DNA of 64,000 bases from JACRCT01 sp049841135 (GCA_049841135.1 JASGHK010000004.1:682001-746000), one strand, 5' to 3'; numbered from the stretch's first letter, positions 19,120-29,954 are shown. Notes: generated by a model not told the origin, from the letters alone. Numbers and translations are program-made.

Positions 19120-19485
19120 AGCGGCGAGCGGTGGCGGACTCGGGCGCTTTCTGACCGCCAAGGTCGCCAAGGTTTTTGGGGCCCTCGAGCCACTCCCACG
19201 CTCGCACTCTTTGCCCTAGGCAGAGGCGACAACGCCAGCGCGGACCCCCGCAGGAGGCCGTCCCCAGGCAGCCTTGGCGACCTTGGCCGCTTGGCGACCT
19301 TGGCGAAAGAACCCGTCCCGCGCTCTCTCCACGGCCCCGGGACAATCGCCCCCTCCCGCCAGCCCTGCCTTCATTGACGCTCCGCTCCGCGCTGGGCTAG
19401 AGTTCCCCGCAACCGTTTTCTGTCAGATTTCGCCGGGTTGGCTCGTTTTCGCGGGCCGGCTGGCACCAGGAAAGCAGGTACCGAC
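19120..19485. repeat. Intergenic region with GCCAAGGTCGCCAAGG inverted repeats
   Basis: GCCAAGGTCGCCAAGG at 19157-19172 has an exact reverse complement at 19272-19287 and a second near-copy at 19290-19305. The region otherwise holds only the upstream sequence of the kinase gene. The repeats could fold into alternative hairpins and may end the lipoprotein operon. Confidence 0.5.
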
Positions 19486-21730
19486 GTGGCCGTCCGCCGT
19501 CAGCCCATCCCCTTCGGAAAGTACTTCCTGCTCGACCGCATCAACATCGGCGGCATGGCCGAGGTGTGGCGCGCCAAGACTTTCGGCGAACAGGGCTTCG
19601 AGAAGCTCGTCGCCATCAAGCGGATTCTGCCGAACATCGCCGAAGACGATGAATTCATCACCATGTTCATCGACGAGGCGAAGATCACCGTGCAGCTGAC
19701 GCACGCCAACATCGCCCAGGTCTTCGACCTCGGGAAGATCGGCGACAGCTACTTCATCGCCATGGAGTACGTGGCCGGCAAGGACCTGCGCGCCATCTTC
19801 GACCGCTGCCGCAAGAAGAACGAGCCGGCCCCCATCCCCATGGTCTGCTTCATGGTGGCCAAGATGTGCGAGGGCCTGGACTACGCGCACCGCAAGCGCG
19901 ACGCCTCCGGCCTGGACCTGCACATCGTCCACCGCGACGTCTCTCCGCAGAACTGCCTCGTCAGCTTCGAGGGCGAGATCAAGGTCATCGACTTCGGCAT
20001 CGCCAAGGCCGCCAACAAGGCCACCAAGACCCAGGCCGGCATCCTCAAGGGCAAGTTCGGCTACATGAGCCCGGAGCAGGTCCGCGGCCTGCCGCTCGAC
20101 CAGCGCAGCGACGTCTTCGCCGCCGGCGTCGTGCTCTACGGAGATGCTGACCGGCGAGCGGCTCTTCGTCGGCGACAGCGACTTCTCGGTGCTCGAGAAG
20201 GTCCGCCAGGTCGACATCCTGCCGCCCACCAAATACAACCGCCGCATCCCCGAGGGCCTCGAGAAGATCGTGATGAAGGCGCTCGCGAAGGACGCCGAGG
20301 AGCGCTACACGTGGTCGAGCGACCTCGCCGACGCGCTGCAGCGCTTCATCATCACCAGCGACGCCATCTTCTCCCGCAAGGACCTGGCGCAGTACATGAA
20401 GTCCACGTTCGCCGAGGACGTGGAGAAGGAGAAGGTCCGCCAGGCGGAGTACGCGGAGATCAAGCTCCCGGGCGCGCCGCCCGCGGGGGTTCCCCGGACG
20501 CGGACCGGCACCTCGAACCCCAAGGCCCAGGCCCCGGCCGCGCGGCCGCCTCCCCCGCCCCCGCCTCCCCTCGTCGCCGCCAACGCGATGCAGGAGACCG
20601 CGCCCAACGTCGCCGAGCACACCGTCATCGACGGCGGCGACCTGTATGGCGACAAGAAGCCCCCCAAGGCCCCTCCTCCCAAGCCGCTCGACCTCGATGC
20701 CGCCATCGACGAGCAGCTCCTCGACCCGGGCAACGCCTCCGCGCTCGCGCCGGAGATGCCGATGGCCCCCGGGACCCGGCCTGCTCCCGCCGCGCCGCCT
20801 CCCCCGCAGATCAAGGCGCGCCCGCTGCCTCCTGGGTTCGGCCAGCCCGCCGGCTCTCTGCCGCCCATCACCCGTCCCCCGCCGCCGGTGATGTCGCCCA
20901 ACCACTCGGGCTCGCCCCCGTCCACCTTCAAGCCCCGGATGCCTGACCTGGAGAAGGTCGAGGACGTGTCCACCGGCTCGAACAAGAAGTGGGTCGTCGC
21001 CGGCGTCGCGGGAGCGGCGGTGGTGCTGCTCGCGGTGGTCGGTGGCGTGTTCCTGCTCGGCGGCAAGGGCGGCATCCTCGTCGACTACGAGCCCGTGGAC
21101 GCCCGCGTGTTCGTCGACGGCGTCGAGCTCTGCGCCGCAGCCCCCTGCGCCTCCAACGACCTCAAGCCCGGCCCGCACCGCGTCGAGATCCGCCGCGACC
21201 GCTACGAGCCGGTCGCTCAGGAGGTCGAGGTCCCGCGCGGCGACATCTACCGCTTCGGCCCCAAGGTGAAGCTCAAGGCCATCATCCAGAACCTGCTCGT
21301 CACCATCGCCAGCGAGCCCTCCGACGCAGAGATCAGAATCGACGGCAAGGTCCTGCGCCCGCTGGGCAGCAGGCCTCCGGCGAAGTCCGAGCTGCCGCTC
21401 AACAAGCCCTTCGAGATCGAGGTCACCAAGCCCGGCTTCCTGCCCTGGAAGAAGACCATGACCCTGGGCGAGACCGACAAGCCGCCCGTCGACGTCTGGG
21501 CCGAGCTGACCAAGCTGCAGATGCTGCTCAAGTTCGACAGCAAGCCCACCGGCGCCAAGCTGATCATCGACGACAAGCCCGTCGGCAAGACCCCGATGCA
21601 GGTCGACGACCTCGACCCCAGCATTCCGCACTCGGTGCTGATGCAGAAGGATGGCTACAAGGACGCCAGCCACACCATCCTCCCCGGCACCCCGAGCAAC
21701 GACATCGTCAAGGAGCTGGAGAAGAAGTAG
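19486..21730 (+). CDS. Hanks-type Ser/Thr protein kinase with PEGA repeats, frame broken by one extra base
   Basis: A membrane-anchored kinase. The kinase domain has VAIK with the ATP Lys near residue 45, HRDVSPQN near 149 and DFGIAKA near 169. A Pro-rich linker leads to a membrane span (VVAGVAGAAVVLLAVVGGVF, about residues 500-520). The periplasmic tail has three PEGA-like modules (for example DYEPVDARVFVDG and FDSKPTGAKLIIDD). The frame breaks at about 20140, where TACGGAGATG replaces TACGAGATG; removing one G gives 747 residues. I chose the GTG at 19486, after AGGAAAGCAGG. The AAA ATPase follows in the same direction. Confidence 0.9.
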
Positions 21731-21798
21731 CCCCCAGCCGAACCGCAACGTCTCGCGTGGCCCTGGCATCCTCCGGGGCCTGCGGAGGACTCGAAGCC

Positions 21799-23552
21799 AT
21801 GGCCAAGACCCGCAAGAAGACCGACCCGCTGGACTCGCTGCCGACCTGGGCCCGCCAGCTCGCCGAGCGCTACTTCACCAAGACCGTCTCCACCTTCCTC
21901 TTGCACGGGGCGGTGCGCGACCTGCAGCCGACGACCGACGCCGAGGGCAACCCCCGCTTCGTGCCGCTCAAGACCTACCTGGCCGAGGACCTCTTCGCCT
22001 CGCGCGACATCGTGCTGCACTACGACCGCTCGGGCGGGGTGCGCGCGGCGACGCCGGAGATGCAGAAGGACTTCCTGCGCGCGGTCGAGGCCTACGACAC
22101 GATGTACGGCAGCGACTTCTCCAAGGCCATGCCCAAGGACCCGGGCCGGGCCCTGCAAATCATCGAGAACTTCATGCGGGTGCGCATCGCCGACGGCAAG
22201 TCGGTGGCGCTCATCATCGACTTCGCCGAGACGCTGGCGCCGGCGGGCGAGCTGGGCCACATGGGACAGGAGGACCGCTTCACGCTGGTCACCCTGGTCA
22301 AGTGGGCCAACGACCCCACCTTCCTCTCCGCCGACCTGTCGGTGTGCCTCATCTGCGAGAACCTGGCCGAGCTGGCGCCGCGCCTGGCGCGCAACCCCTA
22401 CGCCGCGGCCATCTCCATCGACCTGCCCAACGAGGACGAGCGCAAGCTCTTCGTCAAGACGCGCCTGGAGGGCAAGAAGATCAGCGAGGTGAGCGACATC
22501 CCGGTCGAGGGCCTGGCCAAGATGACCGCCGGCCTGTCGCGCGTGCACCTGGACCGCGTGCTCACGGAGGCCATCGAGCGCGCCACCCGCATCACGCCCG
22601 AGGGCCTGAAGGAGAAGAAGAAGGAGATCATCCAGGCCGAGTGCCAGGGCCTGCTCGAGTTCATCGAGCCCAAGTACACGCTCGACAACGTGGCCGGCCA
22701 CGAGAAGGTCAAGGAGGCTCTTGCGAGGCGCGGCGACCGCCCTGCGCAAGGGCCGCACCGACGTCGTGCCCATGGGCTACCTCATCGGCGGGCCGGTGGG
22801 CACCGGCAAGACCTTCATCACCACCTGCTTCGCCGGCGACATCGGCGTGCCCTGCGTGAAGTTCCTCAACTTCCGCAGCCAGTGGCAGGGCGTGACCGAG
22901 GGCAACCTCGAGAAGATCTTCAACCTGCTCAAGGCCATGTGGCCGGTGGCGGTGGTCATCGACGAGGCGGACGCCTTCCTGGGCGACCGCAACCAGGGCG
23001 GCGACTCGGGCACGTCGAACCGGATCTTCGCGTCCATCGCCAGCTTCATGGGCAACACCGAGTTCCGCGGCAAGATCATCTGGTTCCTGCTCACCTGCCG
23101 GCCGGACCTGCTCCCCATCGACCTCAAGCGCCAGGGCCGCGCCGAGGAACACCTGGCGCTCTTCTACCCGCAGACCGACCCCGAGCGGGACGAGCTGTTC
23201 AAGGTCGTGGCCAAGAAGTGCGGCGTGGCGGTGGACGGCATCGAGTCCTACTCCAAGGTCGTGCCCGAGAACCTGCGCGACTGCTCGGGCGCCGACATCG
23301 AGGCCGCGCTGGTGCGCGCCAAGTTCCGGGCGCTGCTCGGCGGCCGGGAGAAGGTCACCACCGAGGACCTCAAGGCGGTGCTGACCAACTTCATCCCGCC
23401 CAGCTACCCGATGGAGATCGAGCTGCAGAACCTGGCGGCCGTGCAGGAGTGCACCAGCCGGGAAGCTCCTCCCCGAGAACTACCGCAAGCTCGACCGGGC
23501 GTTCGTCACCCAGCGCATCCGGGAGCTCAAGGCGCAACTCGAGGAGCAGTAG
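21799..23552 (+). CDS. Double-AAA ATPase with a degenerate first module, frame broken by two extra bases
   Basis: A predicted AAA+ ATPase of 583 residues after correction. The second module is canonical: Walker A GGPVGTGKTF near residue 332, Walker B VVIDEADAF near 387 and a sensor/arginine segment TCRPDLLPIDLKRQGRAEEH. The first half mirrors this layout (ALIIDFAETL, then ICENLAELAPRLARN, then PNEDERKLF) but lacks a GKT, so it looks like a dead AAA copy. Frame breaks at about 22721 and 23463 each need one base removed, giving the end ELKAQLEEQ. It starts 68 bp after the PEGA kinase gene. Confidence 0.85.
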
Positions 23553-23626
23553 CCGCCGCTCGCGTCCACGCCTGGCTGCTTCGCCGTCGCCGGAAAGATC
23601 CGCCGGGAGTGCCGGGTTGGTGGAGC

Positions 23627-23899
23627 ATGCCCAACCTCTGCTCCCTCGTGCTCGCCGGCCTCATCCTGACCGGAGCCCCCGTCCCTGCCCGCTTCTCGTG
23701 GGCGCAGGCGCGCGAGCTCAGCCAGAAGCTCCACCCGCGCTCGGCGCAAGAGCTCGAGCGCGCCCGAAGCTCGGACCAGAAGGCCGAGTCGGCGGCGGCG
23801 GCGGCGGAGCTGTGCGCGTTGGGAAACGCCGGCGGGAAAGCCTGCCGGCAAGCCGAGAAGCAGGCCGGCTCGCTCGCTCGGCGAGCCAGCCTGCTCTGA
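23627..23899 (+). CDS. Small secreted protein, unknown
   Basis: A 90-residue frame with an N-terminal signal-like stretch (LVLAGLILTGAPVPA) and an Ala/Lys/Glu-rich helical remainder with two Cys. A TGGTGGA sequence precedes the ATG. I recognise no family. It could be exported or membrane-tethered. Confidence 0.5.
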   Translation: MPNLCSLVLAGLILTGAPVPARFSWAQARELSQKLHPRSAQELERARSSDQKAESAAAAAELCALGNAGGKACRQAEKQAGSLARRASLL

Positions 23900-23926
23900 G
23901 GTATCGATTCGGAGGGAGGCGACGCG

Positions 23927-24097
23927 CTACTTCCGCTCCGTCTCCTTGCCCTCGTTGATCAGCTCGCGGACGCGCTGGCCGCCCTTGTGGCCAATCTCCT
24001 CGTAGAACTCGCGCCCTCTCTCCTGCGAGACCTTCTCTCCACCCTTCTGGCCAGCCTCGCGCACCGTCATGTCGCCCTTGTCCTTGTTGGTCGGCAT
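23927..24097 (-). CDS. KGG-motif stress-induced small protein
   Basis: A 56-residue hydrophilic protein with two KGG motifs (GQKGGEKV and GHKGGQRV), the hallmark of the KGG/con-10 and YciG-type stress family. A strong AGGAGG precedes the ATG at 24097. The long upstream open frame on this strand is only the shadow of the YfhO-like gene. Family members accumulate in stationary phase or under desiccation; their biochemical role is unclear. Confidence 0.8.
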   Translation of the reverse strand: MPTNKDKGDMTVREAGQKGGEKVSQERGREFYEEIGHKGGQRVRELINEGKETERK

Positions 24098-24289
24098 TGC
24101 GTCCTCCTGTCGGTCGTCGTCTTCGTCCTCTCCCGGCCGGACGGCCCGAGAGCCGCGTGCAGCCGGATGGGACCCAAGAGGAGGGTATGGGCTGCGAGGC
24201 GTCGCGGCATGTCGGCGCGAGCGGCTGAGTGCCTCAGGAGCGCACCGCTCTGGAACTGGCGGCCGACTGCTGATAGCTGACTGCTCCGC

Positions 24290-26146
24290 ATGGCCCACCA
24301 GCGTGCCGACCAGCAGCCGCAGCCTTCGCCGTGGGAGCCGCCGGCGTGGGCGGTCGTCCTGGGCCTCTCCGTGCTTGCCGCCGCGTTCTGCGCGCCGGTG
24401 CTCCTGAGCGGCCAGGCATTCGGCATCGATGACTGGGACCAGCAGCTCTTCTACGCCCAGGCCGCACGCCGCTCGATCGCCGTGTACGGCCAGGTCCCGT
24501 GGTGGAACCCGTGGTACTGCGGCGGGAGCCCGCTGCTCGCCAACCCGTCGTCGGGCTTCCTGGACCCGCTCTTCTGGCTCTCGCTGCCGCTGGGGACGCT
24601 CTGGGGTGCCAAGGTGCAGGTCGCGGCCCACATGCTCGTGGCGATGCTCGGCGCCTGGCTCTTCGCCCGGCGGATTGGAGCGCGCGGCCTGCCCGCCCTG
24701 CTCGCGCCCGTCGTCTTCGGGCTGAGCAGCGCCTACACGCTGCACCTGGGCACCGGCCACACGATCTGGTTCGCCTGGGCGTATCTGCCGTTCGCGGCGC
24801 TCTTCTCCTGCGGGGCCGTCGACCGGGCCGCGGCGGGCGAGCTTCGCCGGGCGGGGCTCGAAGCAGCCGGCGGTGGGCTCGCGACGGCGCTCCTGCTCCT
24901 GTGCGGCAACGCCTACTTCTTCGTCTACCAGTGCCTGTTCACGCTCCTCTACGGCGTGCTCCGCGCCCTGCCCAGCAGGCCCTGGCGCGACGCCTGGAAG
25001 CCTCTGGCGGGCGGCGCGGCGGTGGGCCTTTCGACCTTCCTCTTCGGCGCGGTGAAGCTCCTCCCGATGGCGGACTTCCTCGGCCGCGTTTCCAAGTACG
25101 AGGCCAAGGACACCTCCGGCGCGACGCTGGATCTCCTCTGGCTCGCGCTCGTCGGGCGCGACCAGTCGCTCACCGCGCACCAGCTCCCCGGGATGCACTG
25201 GCGCTGGTGGGAGTACGGCGCCTACGTCGGGCTGGCGGCGCTCGCCCTGGCGCTCGTCGGCCTCGCGCTGAGCAGGCCGAGGCCCTGGCGGCTGGGGCTC
25301 GTCGGACTCTTCTTCGTGCTGGTGGCCATGGGCAACGGCGGGCCCGTCTGGCCGCTCTTGCGCGGCATCCAGGCCTTCGAAGGGCTGCGCGTGCCGGCGA
25401 GGGCCATCGCCTACGGCGTGCTGGTCGTCGCCGCACTGGCAGCGCTCGGGGCGACCTGGCTGCTCGACTGGGCGGTGCGCAGGAAGCTCCTGACGGGCTG
25501 GCAGCCGACGGCGATCGCCGCGACCGTCGTCCTGCTGGTCACCGCGGACTTCTTCGCGGTCACGCGCAGCCCGCTCCAGGAGGCGTTCGTCCTGCCGCCC
25601 ATCGCGCTCGAGGACGCACCCGCCTCGGCGCCGTTCCGCCAGGTCCGCGGTCGGTTGGAGCCCAAGACGCGCACCCGCTACAGCGATCTGCTGGACCACG
25701 CGGTGCGCAACGAGGGCGTCCTCAACTGCTACGAGCGGCTGCACCTACCGATCGCGGCCCAGGCGGCGAACCTAAAGGACGGCAGCGCCAACCCGCTCTA
25801 CCGCGGCGAGGCCTACGTCGAACGTGCCACCGGCAGCGCCCAAGCCTCGGCGCTCTCCTTCACGCCCAACCGCCTGACCGTCGAGCTCGCGGCGGCCTCG
25901 GGAGGCCAGCTGGTCCTCAACCAGAGCTTTGACTCGGCGTGGACGGCCCGGCTGCGCGGGCAGGCGGCGGCGGTCGAGAACCGCGCGGGAGTCCTGGCGG
26001 TCGCGCTGCCGTCGGACGGCGCACCGGCGCAGGTCGAGCTCGAGTACGCGCCCTCGAAGGCAGGGCTCGTCGTCTCGTCGCTGGCGCTCCTGGCCGCGGC
26101 CGGCGCGCTGCTGTGGGAGTGGTCGCGGCGCCGTCGAGCGGCCTGA
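24290..26146 (+). CDS. YfhO-like polytopic membrane protein
   Basis: A 618-residue inner-membrane protein with about a dozen hydrophobic spans and a soluble beta-rich C-terminal region before a last span. The first outer loop reads GIDDWDQQLFY, then WWNPWYCGGSPLLANPSSG, a pattern seen in YfhO and related GT-C-fold proteins. This suggests lipid-carrier-linked glycosyl transfer at the cell surface, but the substrate is not evident. Confidence in the family is moderate and in the gene is high. Confidence 0.75.
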   Translation: MAHQRADQQPQPSPWEPPAWAVVLGLSVLAAAFCAPVLLSGQAFGIDDWDQQLFYAQAARRSIAVYGQVPWWNPWYCGGSPLLANPSSGFLDPLFWLSLPLGTLWGAKVQVAAHMLVAMLGAWLFARRIGARGLPALLAPVVFGLSSAYTLHLGTGHTIWFAWAYLPFAALFSCGAVDRAAAGELRRAGLEAAGGGLATALLLLCGNAYFFVYQCLFTLLYGVLRALPSRPWRDAWKPLAGGAAVGLSTFLFGAVKLLPMADFLGRVSKYEAKDTSGATLDLLWLALVGRDQSLTAHQLPGMHWRWWEYGAYVGLAALALALVGLALSRPRPWRLGLVGLFFVLVAMGNGGPVWPLLRGIQAFEGLRVPARAIAYGVLVVAALAALGATWLLDWAVRRKLLTGWQPTAIAATVVLLVTADFFAVTRSPLQEAFVLPPIALEDAPASAPFRQVRGRLEPKTRTRYSDLLDHAVRNEGVLNCYERLHLPIAAQAANLKDGSANPLYRGEAYVERATGSAQASALSFTPNRLTVELAAASGGQLVLNQSFDSAWTARLRGQAAAVENRAGVLAVALPSDGAPAQVELEYAPSKAGLVVSSLALLAAAGALLWEWSRRRRAA

Positions 26147-26202
26147 ACGCTCGAGGACATGTCACAAAGTAGCTGCCTCTCTTTAGCAGCCCGCGCCCGA
26201 GG

Positions 26203-26892
26203 TCAGCCGCGCTCGGCCTTGCCGGTCTTCGACCTGCGCGCCTTGAGCAGCAGGTCCTTGTTGAACCGGCCGATGACCTCCGCTCGCCCGTGGAAGGCGA
26301 TGGCCGCGATGCGGTTGAGGTCTTCGATCTGCTGGAGCAGCTCGCCCTTGGCCTCGTCGCTCACGCGCGACGCCTCGTCGACGTCGCCCGGGTGCTCCTG
26401 TTGGCCGCGCACGATCTCCAGCGAGGTGAGCACCGCGTCGAGGATGAGGACCGGCGACTCCTCGCGGAAGTATGGCCGCAGCGGACCGTCGAGCCGCTTC
26501 ACGGCCGGGCGGATCCGCTGCAGGTACTCGACGATCCGGCTGGCCGATCGCCCGACCTCGCCGGGGAAGAAGTCGGCAGTGGTCGGCTCGGAGAGGCAGC
26601 GGTCGCGCAGCACCATGGGAACGGCGCGCCGGAGCCGGACGATGAACGCCTTCGATCCGTTGACCGCCAGCGCGACGTCGCGCCGCTTCTCCCAGCGCTC
26701 CAGCTCCCCGGCCAGCTTCACCCGCCGCAGCAGCTCGCGCATCCAGTCGGCCCGCTCCGCCGTGAAGCCGTAGGAGGCCAAGTCCCTCGCGTGCTCGGCC
26801 CACACCGTGAGCGAGTGCTCCGCCTGCTGGGCGAGCCCGGCCGCGGGCTCCCACCGTCCCTTGAGGACGAGCCTCTCGTTCGTGGTGACCAT
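26203..26892 (-). CDS. Helical hypothetical protein
   Basis: A 229-residue, Arg/Glu-rich, mostly helical protein without signal peptide or membrane span. I do not recognise the family. Codon use is typical of the host. It shares its strand with the next hypothetical gene upstream (27045-27503), about 150 bp away. Confidence 0.7.
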   Translation of the reverse strand: MVTTNERLVLKGRWEPAAGLAQQAEHSLTVWAEHARDLASYGFTAERADWMRELLRRVKLAGELERWEKRRDVALAVNGSKAFIVRLRRAVPMVLRDRCLSEPTTADFFPGEVGRSASRIVEYLQRIRPAVKRLDGPLRPYFREESPVLILDAVLTSLEIVRGQQEHPGDVDEASRVSDEAKGELLQQIEDLNRIAAIAFHGRAEVIGRFNKDLLLKARRSKTGKAERG

Positions 26893-27044
26893 GTCGCCTC
26901 CCCCCGTTTCCCGCCTCGGGCCGGCGGTCGTCAGAGTCCTGGGCCGTCAGCCGAATCGAACCGCCGCCCGCTTGGAGCCGGCATTGTGCCGATCTGCCCG
27001 CTGCGCGTCTTCCCCTACCCCCGTTTTTCTTCCGACGCTGTGCG

Positions 27045-27503
27045 TCAGTGGGCCTCGGCCGGCAAGGTGGTGTGCGGCACCTTGAGCGGGGAGAGCTTCG
27101 CGAGCCGGCCGGCGTCGATGCTCGTCCCGGTGTCGGGGATGGCCATCCCCTCGTCGGTCCACTCGGGGACGAAGAGCAGCGGGTGGGCCTCGCCGTCGTA
27201 CCCGAGCTGCACGAGCGACTCCGCCTCGAACAGCCGGCAGCGCTTGTCGCAGCAGTGGAACGGCTCGCGAACGCGGTAGAAGCCCTCCGCCGGCAGCGGC
27301 TCCAGGTCCTTGGCCCACTCCGGCGACGGGATGGGGAAGCCGTTCTTCGAGAACTGCGCCCGGTTGAGGTGCCAGCGCTCGGGCAGGTAGATGCCGGCAC
27401 CGGGCTCGCCGTGGTTGTGGAAGAAGACGAGCCGCCCGGCCGGCACCTTGTCGGCCAGGGGGCGCAGCGTCTTGTACAGGCCGCAAGGAGGCAGCTCGGG
27501 CAT
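27045..27503 (-). CDS. Hypothetical protein
   Basis: A 152-residue soluble protein, probably starting at the ATG at 27503, which has AAGGTG upstream; an in-frame TTG at 27530 would add nine residues. It has a Cys-Cys-Asp-Lys-Arg-Cys segment (CCDKRC) near the middle and His-Asn-His (FFHNHGEPG) near the N-terminus, which might bind metal. No family recognised. Confidence 0.65.
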   Translation of the reverse strand: MPELPPCGLYKTLRPLADKVPAGRLVFFHNHGEPGAGIYLPERWHLNRAQFSKNGFPIPSPEWAKDLEPLPAEGFYRVREPFHCCDKRCRLFEAESLVQLGYDGEAHPLLFVPEWTDEGMAIPDTGTSIDAGRLAKLSPLKVPHTTLPAEAH

Positions 27504-27576
27504 GGCGTTCACCTTGGTGGTCGTCGTCAAAGACTACGGAGTTGCGGGAAGCGAAGGCGGTCGAAGGCTGAGTTCT

Positions 27577-27603
27577 GGCCCCTCGACGAGCTCGGGGTGT
27601 CGT
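27577..27603. repeat. Dispersed palindromic repeat, copy 2
   Basis: The segment around CCCTCGACGAGCTCGGGG is nearly the reverse complement of the copy at 33394-33420 and resembles CTTCGACAAGCTCAGG at about 1355-1370. A further GAGCTCGGGGTG follows at about 27609-27620. It lies in a gene-free gap from 27504 to 27718. Confidence 0.5.
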
Positions 27604-27718
27604 TCTCCGAGCTCGGGGTGCCGGGTGTGAGCCTGGTGGCGCCGGGCCGGTTCGGCGGGCAGGTAACTACCATCGAAAGCTCGGGCGGGCACCAAGAGCG
27701 CGGGCTATCCTGCGCGCC

Positions 27719-28507
27719 ATGCGTGCCTCCCCGTTCCTGCTCCCACTCCTCGCGCTCGTCGCCGCCGGATGTTCTTCGAAGGGCCCGGCGTGGACCGCTC
27801 TGCCGCCCGGCGCGATCGGTGGAGACGCGACGGTCGCGGGGACGCCTGCACCCGTCCGCCGCTTCGCGACGCCCCCCAAGATCGACGGCAGGCTCGATGA
27901 CGACGTCTGGGCGGGCGCGACGACCCTCGGCCCGTTCGTGGACTCGGGCATGGGCGAGGCAGACCGCTCCAAGCTCGCCGGCAGCTTCGCGCGCATCGGC
28001 TGGGACGACCAAGCCCTCTACCTGGGCTTCGCGGTCCCCGACGAGGGCGCCGTCTCGCCGTTCGGCCGCACCGAGGTCGACCCCCACCTCTGGGAGCGCT
28101 CCAGCGCCGTCGAGCTGATGCTCCAGCCCGGCGACCCCGGCGACAACCGCGACTACTACGAGCTGCAGTTCGACATCGACGGCGCGGTCTTCGACACCCA
28201 CTGGGACGACTACAACCGCCCCATCGTCGACGGCCCCGGCGGCCGGGCCTTCGGCCACATGGACTGGTCGAGCCAGGCCGAGCGCGCGGTCTACCTGGAC
28301 AAGAGTCGCTACGCCATCGAGGTCGCGCTGCCGTGGGCCTCGCTCGTCGTCGGCCGGACCGCCATCCCGCCCAAGCCGGGCGACGTCTGGCGCGTCAACC
28401 TCTATGCCTTCCGGGACGGGCAGAGCGTCGCCAACGCCTGGTCGCCCATCCAGCGGCAGGGCAACTTCCACAAGAGCTCGCGCTTCGGGCGCGTGAAGTT
28501 CGAGTGA
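27719..28507 (+). CDS. Lipoprotein with CBM9-like carbohydrate-binding domain
   Basis: A 262-residue lipoprotein, lipobox VAAGC at about residues 14-18. The rest fits the family 9 carbohydrate-binding fold: the opening KIDGRLDDDVW, a middle strand ALYLGFAVPDE, and later YYELQFDIDGAVFD and WRVNLYAF. Such domains bind sugars at chain ends, or serve as sensors at the outer membrane. It is followed 13 bp later by the MATE exporter. Confidence 0.8.
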   Translation: MRASPFLLPLLALVAAGCSSKGPAWTALPPGAIGGDATVAGTPAPVRRFATPPKIDGRLDDDVWAGATTLGPFVDSGMGEADRSKLAGSFARIGWDDQALYLGFAVPDEGAVSPFGRTEVDPHLWERSSAVELMLQPGDPGDNRDYYELQFDIDGAVFDTHWDDYNRPIVDGPGGRAFGHMDWSSQAERAVYLDKSRYAIEVALPWASLVVGRTAIPPKPGDVWRVNLYAFRDGQSVANAWSPIQRQGNFHKSSRFGRVKFE

Positions 28508-28520
28508 GCCGGGCGCACCG

Positions 28521-29954
28521 GTGAGCAGCAGCACAACCGATCGTCGACCTCCCCCGGCCGACCGCGCCCAGCGGATGGGCACCGAGCCCGTCCCGCGGCT
28601 CCTCCTGGAGTTCAGCCTGCCGGTGATGACCGGCATGGTGGTGCAGGCGCTGTACGCCGTGGTCAACCGCGCCTTCATCGGCAACGCGCCGGAGGCGGCG
28701 CGGACGGGCATGGCGGCCATCACCGTCGGCATGCCGATCGTGCTGATCAGCATGGCCTTCGGAGGCCTGGTCGCCTTCGGCGGCGCCGCCGCGCTCAGCA
28801 TCGACCTGGGCGAGCAGGACCAGGGCCGCGCGGAGCGTGCGGTCTCGACCTCGCTGGTGCTCTCGGCGCTCATCGGCGTCGTCCTCACCGTCGCGGGCCT
28901 GGCGGCGCTCGATCCGCTGCTCGTGCTGCTGGGGGCCGCGCACGACGTCCTGCCCGCGGCGCGCGACTACAACCGGCTCCTGCTCCTGAGCACCATCCCC
29001 GGCAACGTCGGCTTCGCGATGAGCAGCCTCATCCGCGCGGAGGGGAACCCGGCCAAGTCCATGCGGATCATGATTGTCAGCGCGCTGTGCAACGCCGCGC
29101 TCGACTACCTCTTCATCATGGTTCTGCACTGGGGCGTGCGCGGGGCGGCGACGGCGACCCTCCTCGCCCAGACCCTCAGCGCCACCTTGGCCCTCGCCTA
29201 CTACATGAACGGGCGCAGCCACGTCCGCCTCCGGTTCCGCCCGCGCGAGCCGGGACCGGCGCTCGACCCGGCCATCGCGAGGCGCATCTTGGCGCTGGGC
29301 TCCTCGGCGTTCTTCATGCAGCTGGCCAACAGCTTCGTGCAGTTCGTGCTGAACCGCCGGCTCAGCCAGTACGGCGGCGACCTCGCCCTGGCGAGCTGAG
29401 GCATCGTCCACAGCGTCACGCTCTTCTGCCTGTTCCCCATCTTCGGGCTCAACGGCGGGACGCAGCCGCTGGTGGGCTACAACTTCGGCGCCCGGCGGCC
29501 CGCGCGCGTCAAGAGCGCCGCCCAGTGGGCCATCGCCGGCGCCACGGCCCTGGCGTGCCTCGCCTTCGCCGTGCTGCAGCTCTTCCCGCACGCGGTAGCG
29601 GGCGTCTTCGCGGGCGACGACCAGGCGCTGCTCGACCTGTGCGCCCAGGCGCTGTCCATCGCCAGCCTGCTGATGCCGGCCATCGGCTTCCAGATCATCG
29701 CCGCCGGCTACTTCACCTCGGTCGGCCGGCCGCTGACCTCGATGCTCCTGTCCTTGGTGCCGGTGGCCTGGCTGCTGCCGCTCTCACTCGGCCTGCACGG
29801 CATCTTCTTCGCGGTGCCCGTCGCCGACGCGGCCGCGGCGCTCGTCACCGCCTTCTTCTTCGTGCGCGAGCTGGCCCGCCTGGACGCCGCCGCGCGCGTC
29901 GGTCTTGGCCCCGACGAGCCGGCCCCGGCCGCGGCTAGAACGACCCCCTCTTGA
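28521..29954 (+). pseudogene. MATE-family multidrug exporter with an in-frame stop
   Basis: A Na+/H+-driven MATE efflux protein. The first 292 codons start at a GTG (or at MGTEPVPRLLLEFSLP further in) and contain the family opening and six spans. After GGDLALAS a TGA at 29397-29399 interrupts the frame, and the same frame continues GIVHSVTLFCLFPIFGLNGGTQP to the end at 29954. No frame change is involved. Homologues usually carry a Met or similar residue here, so this is either a substitution or local error, or a true nonsense mutation. The 3' end overlaps the convergent ClC gene by 20 bp. Confidence 0.7.
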
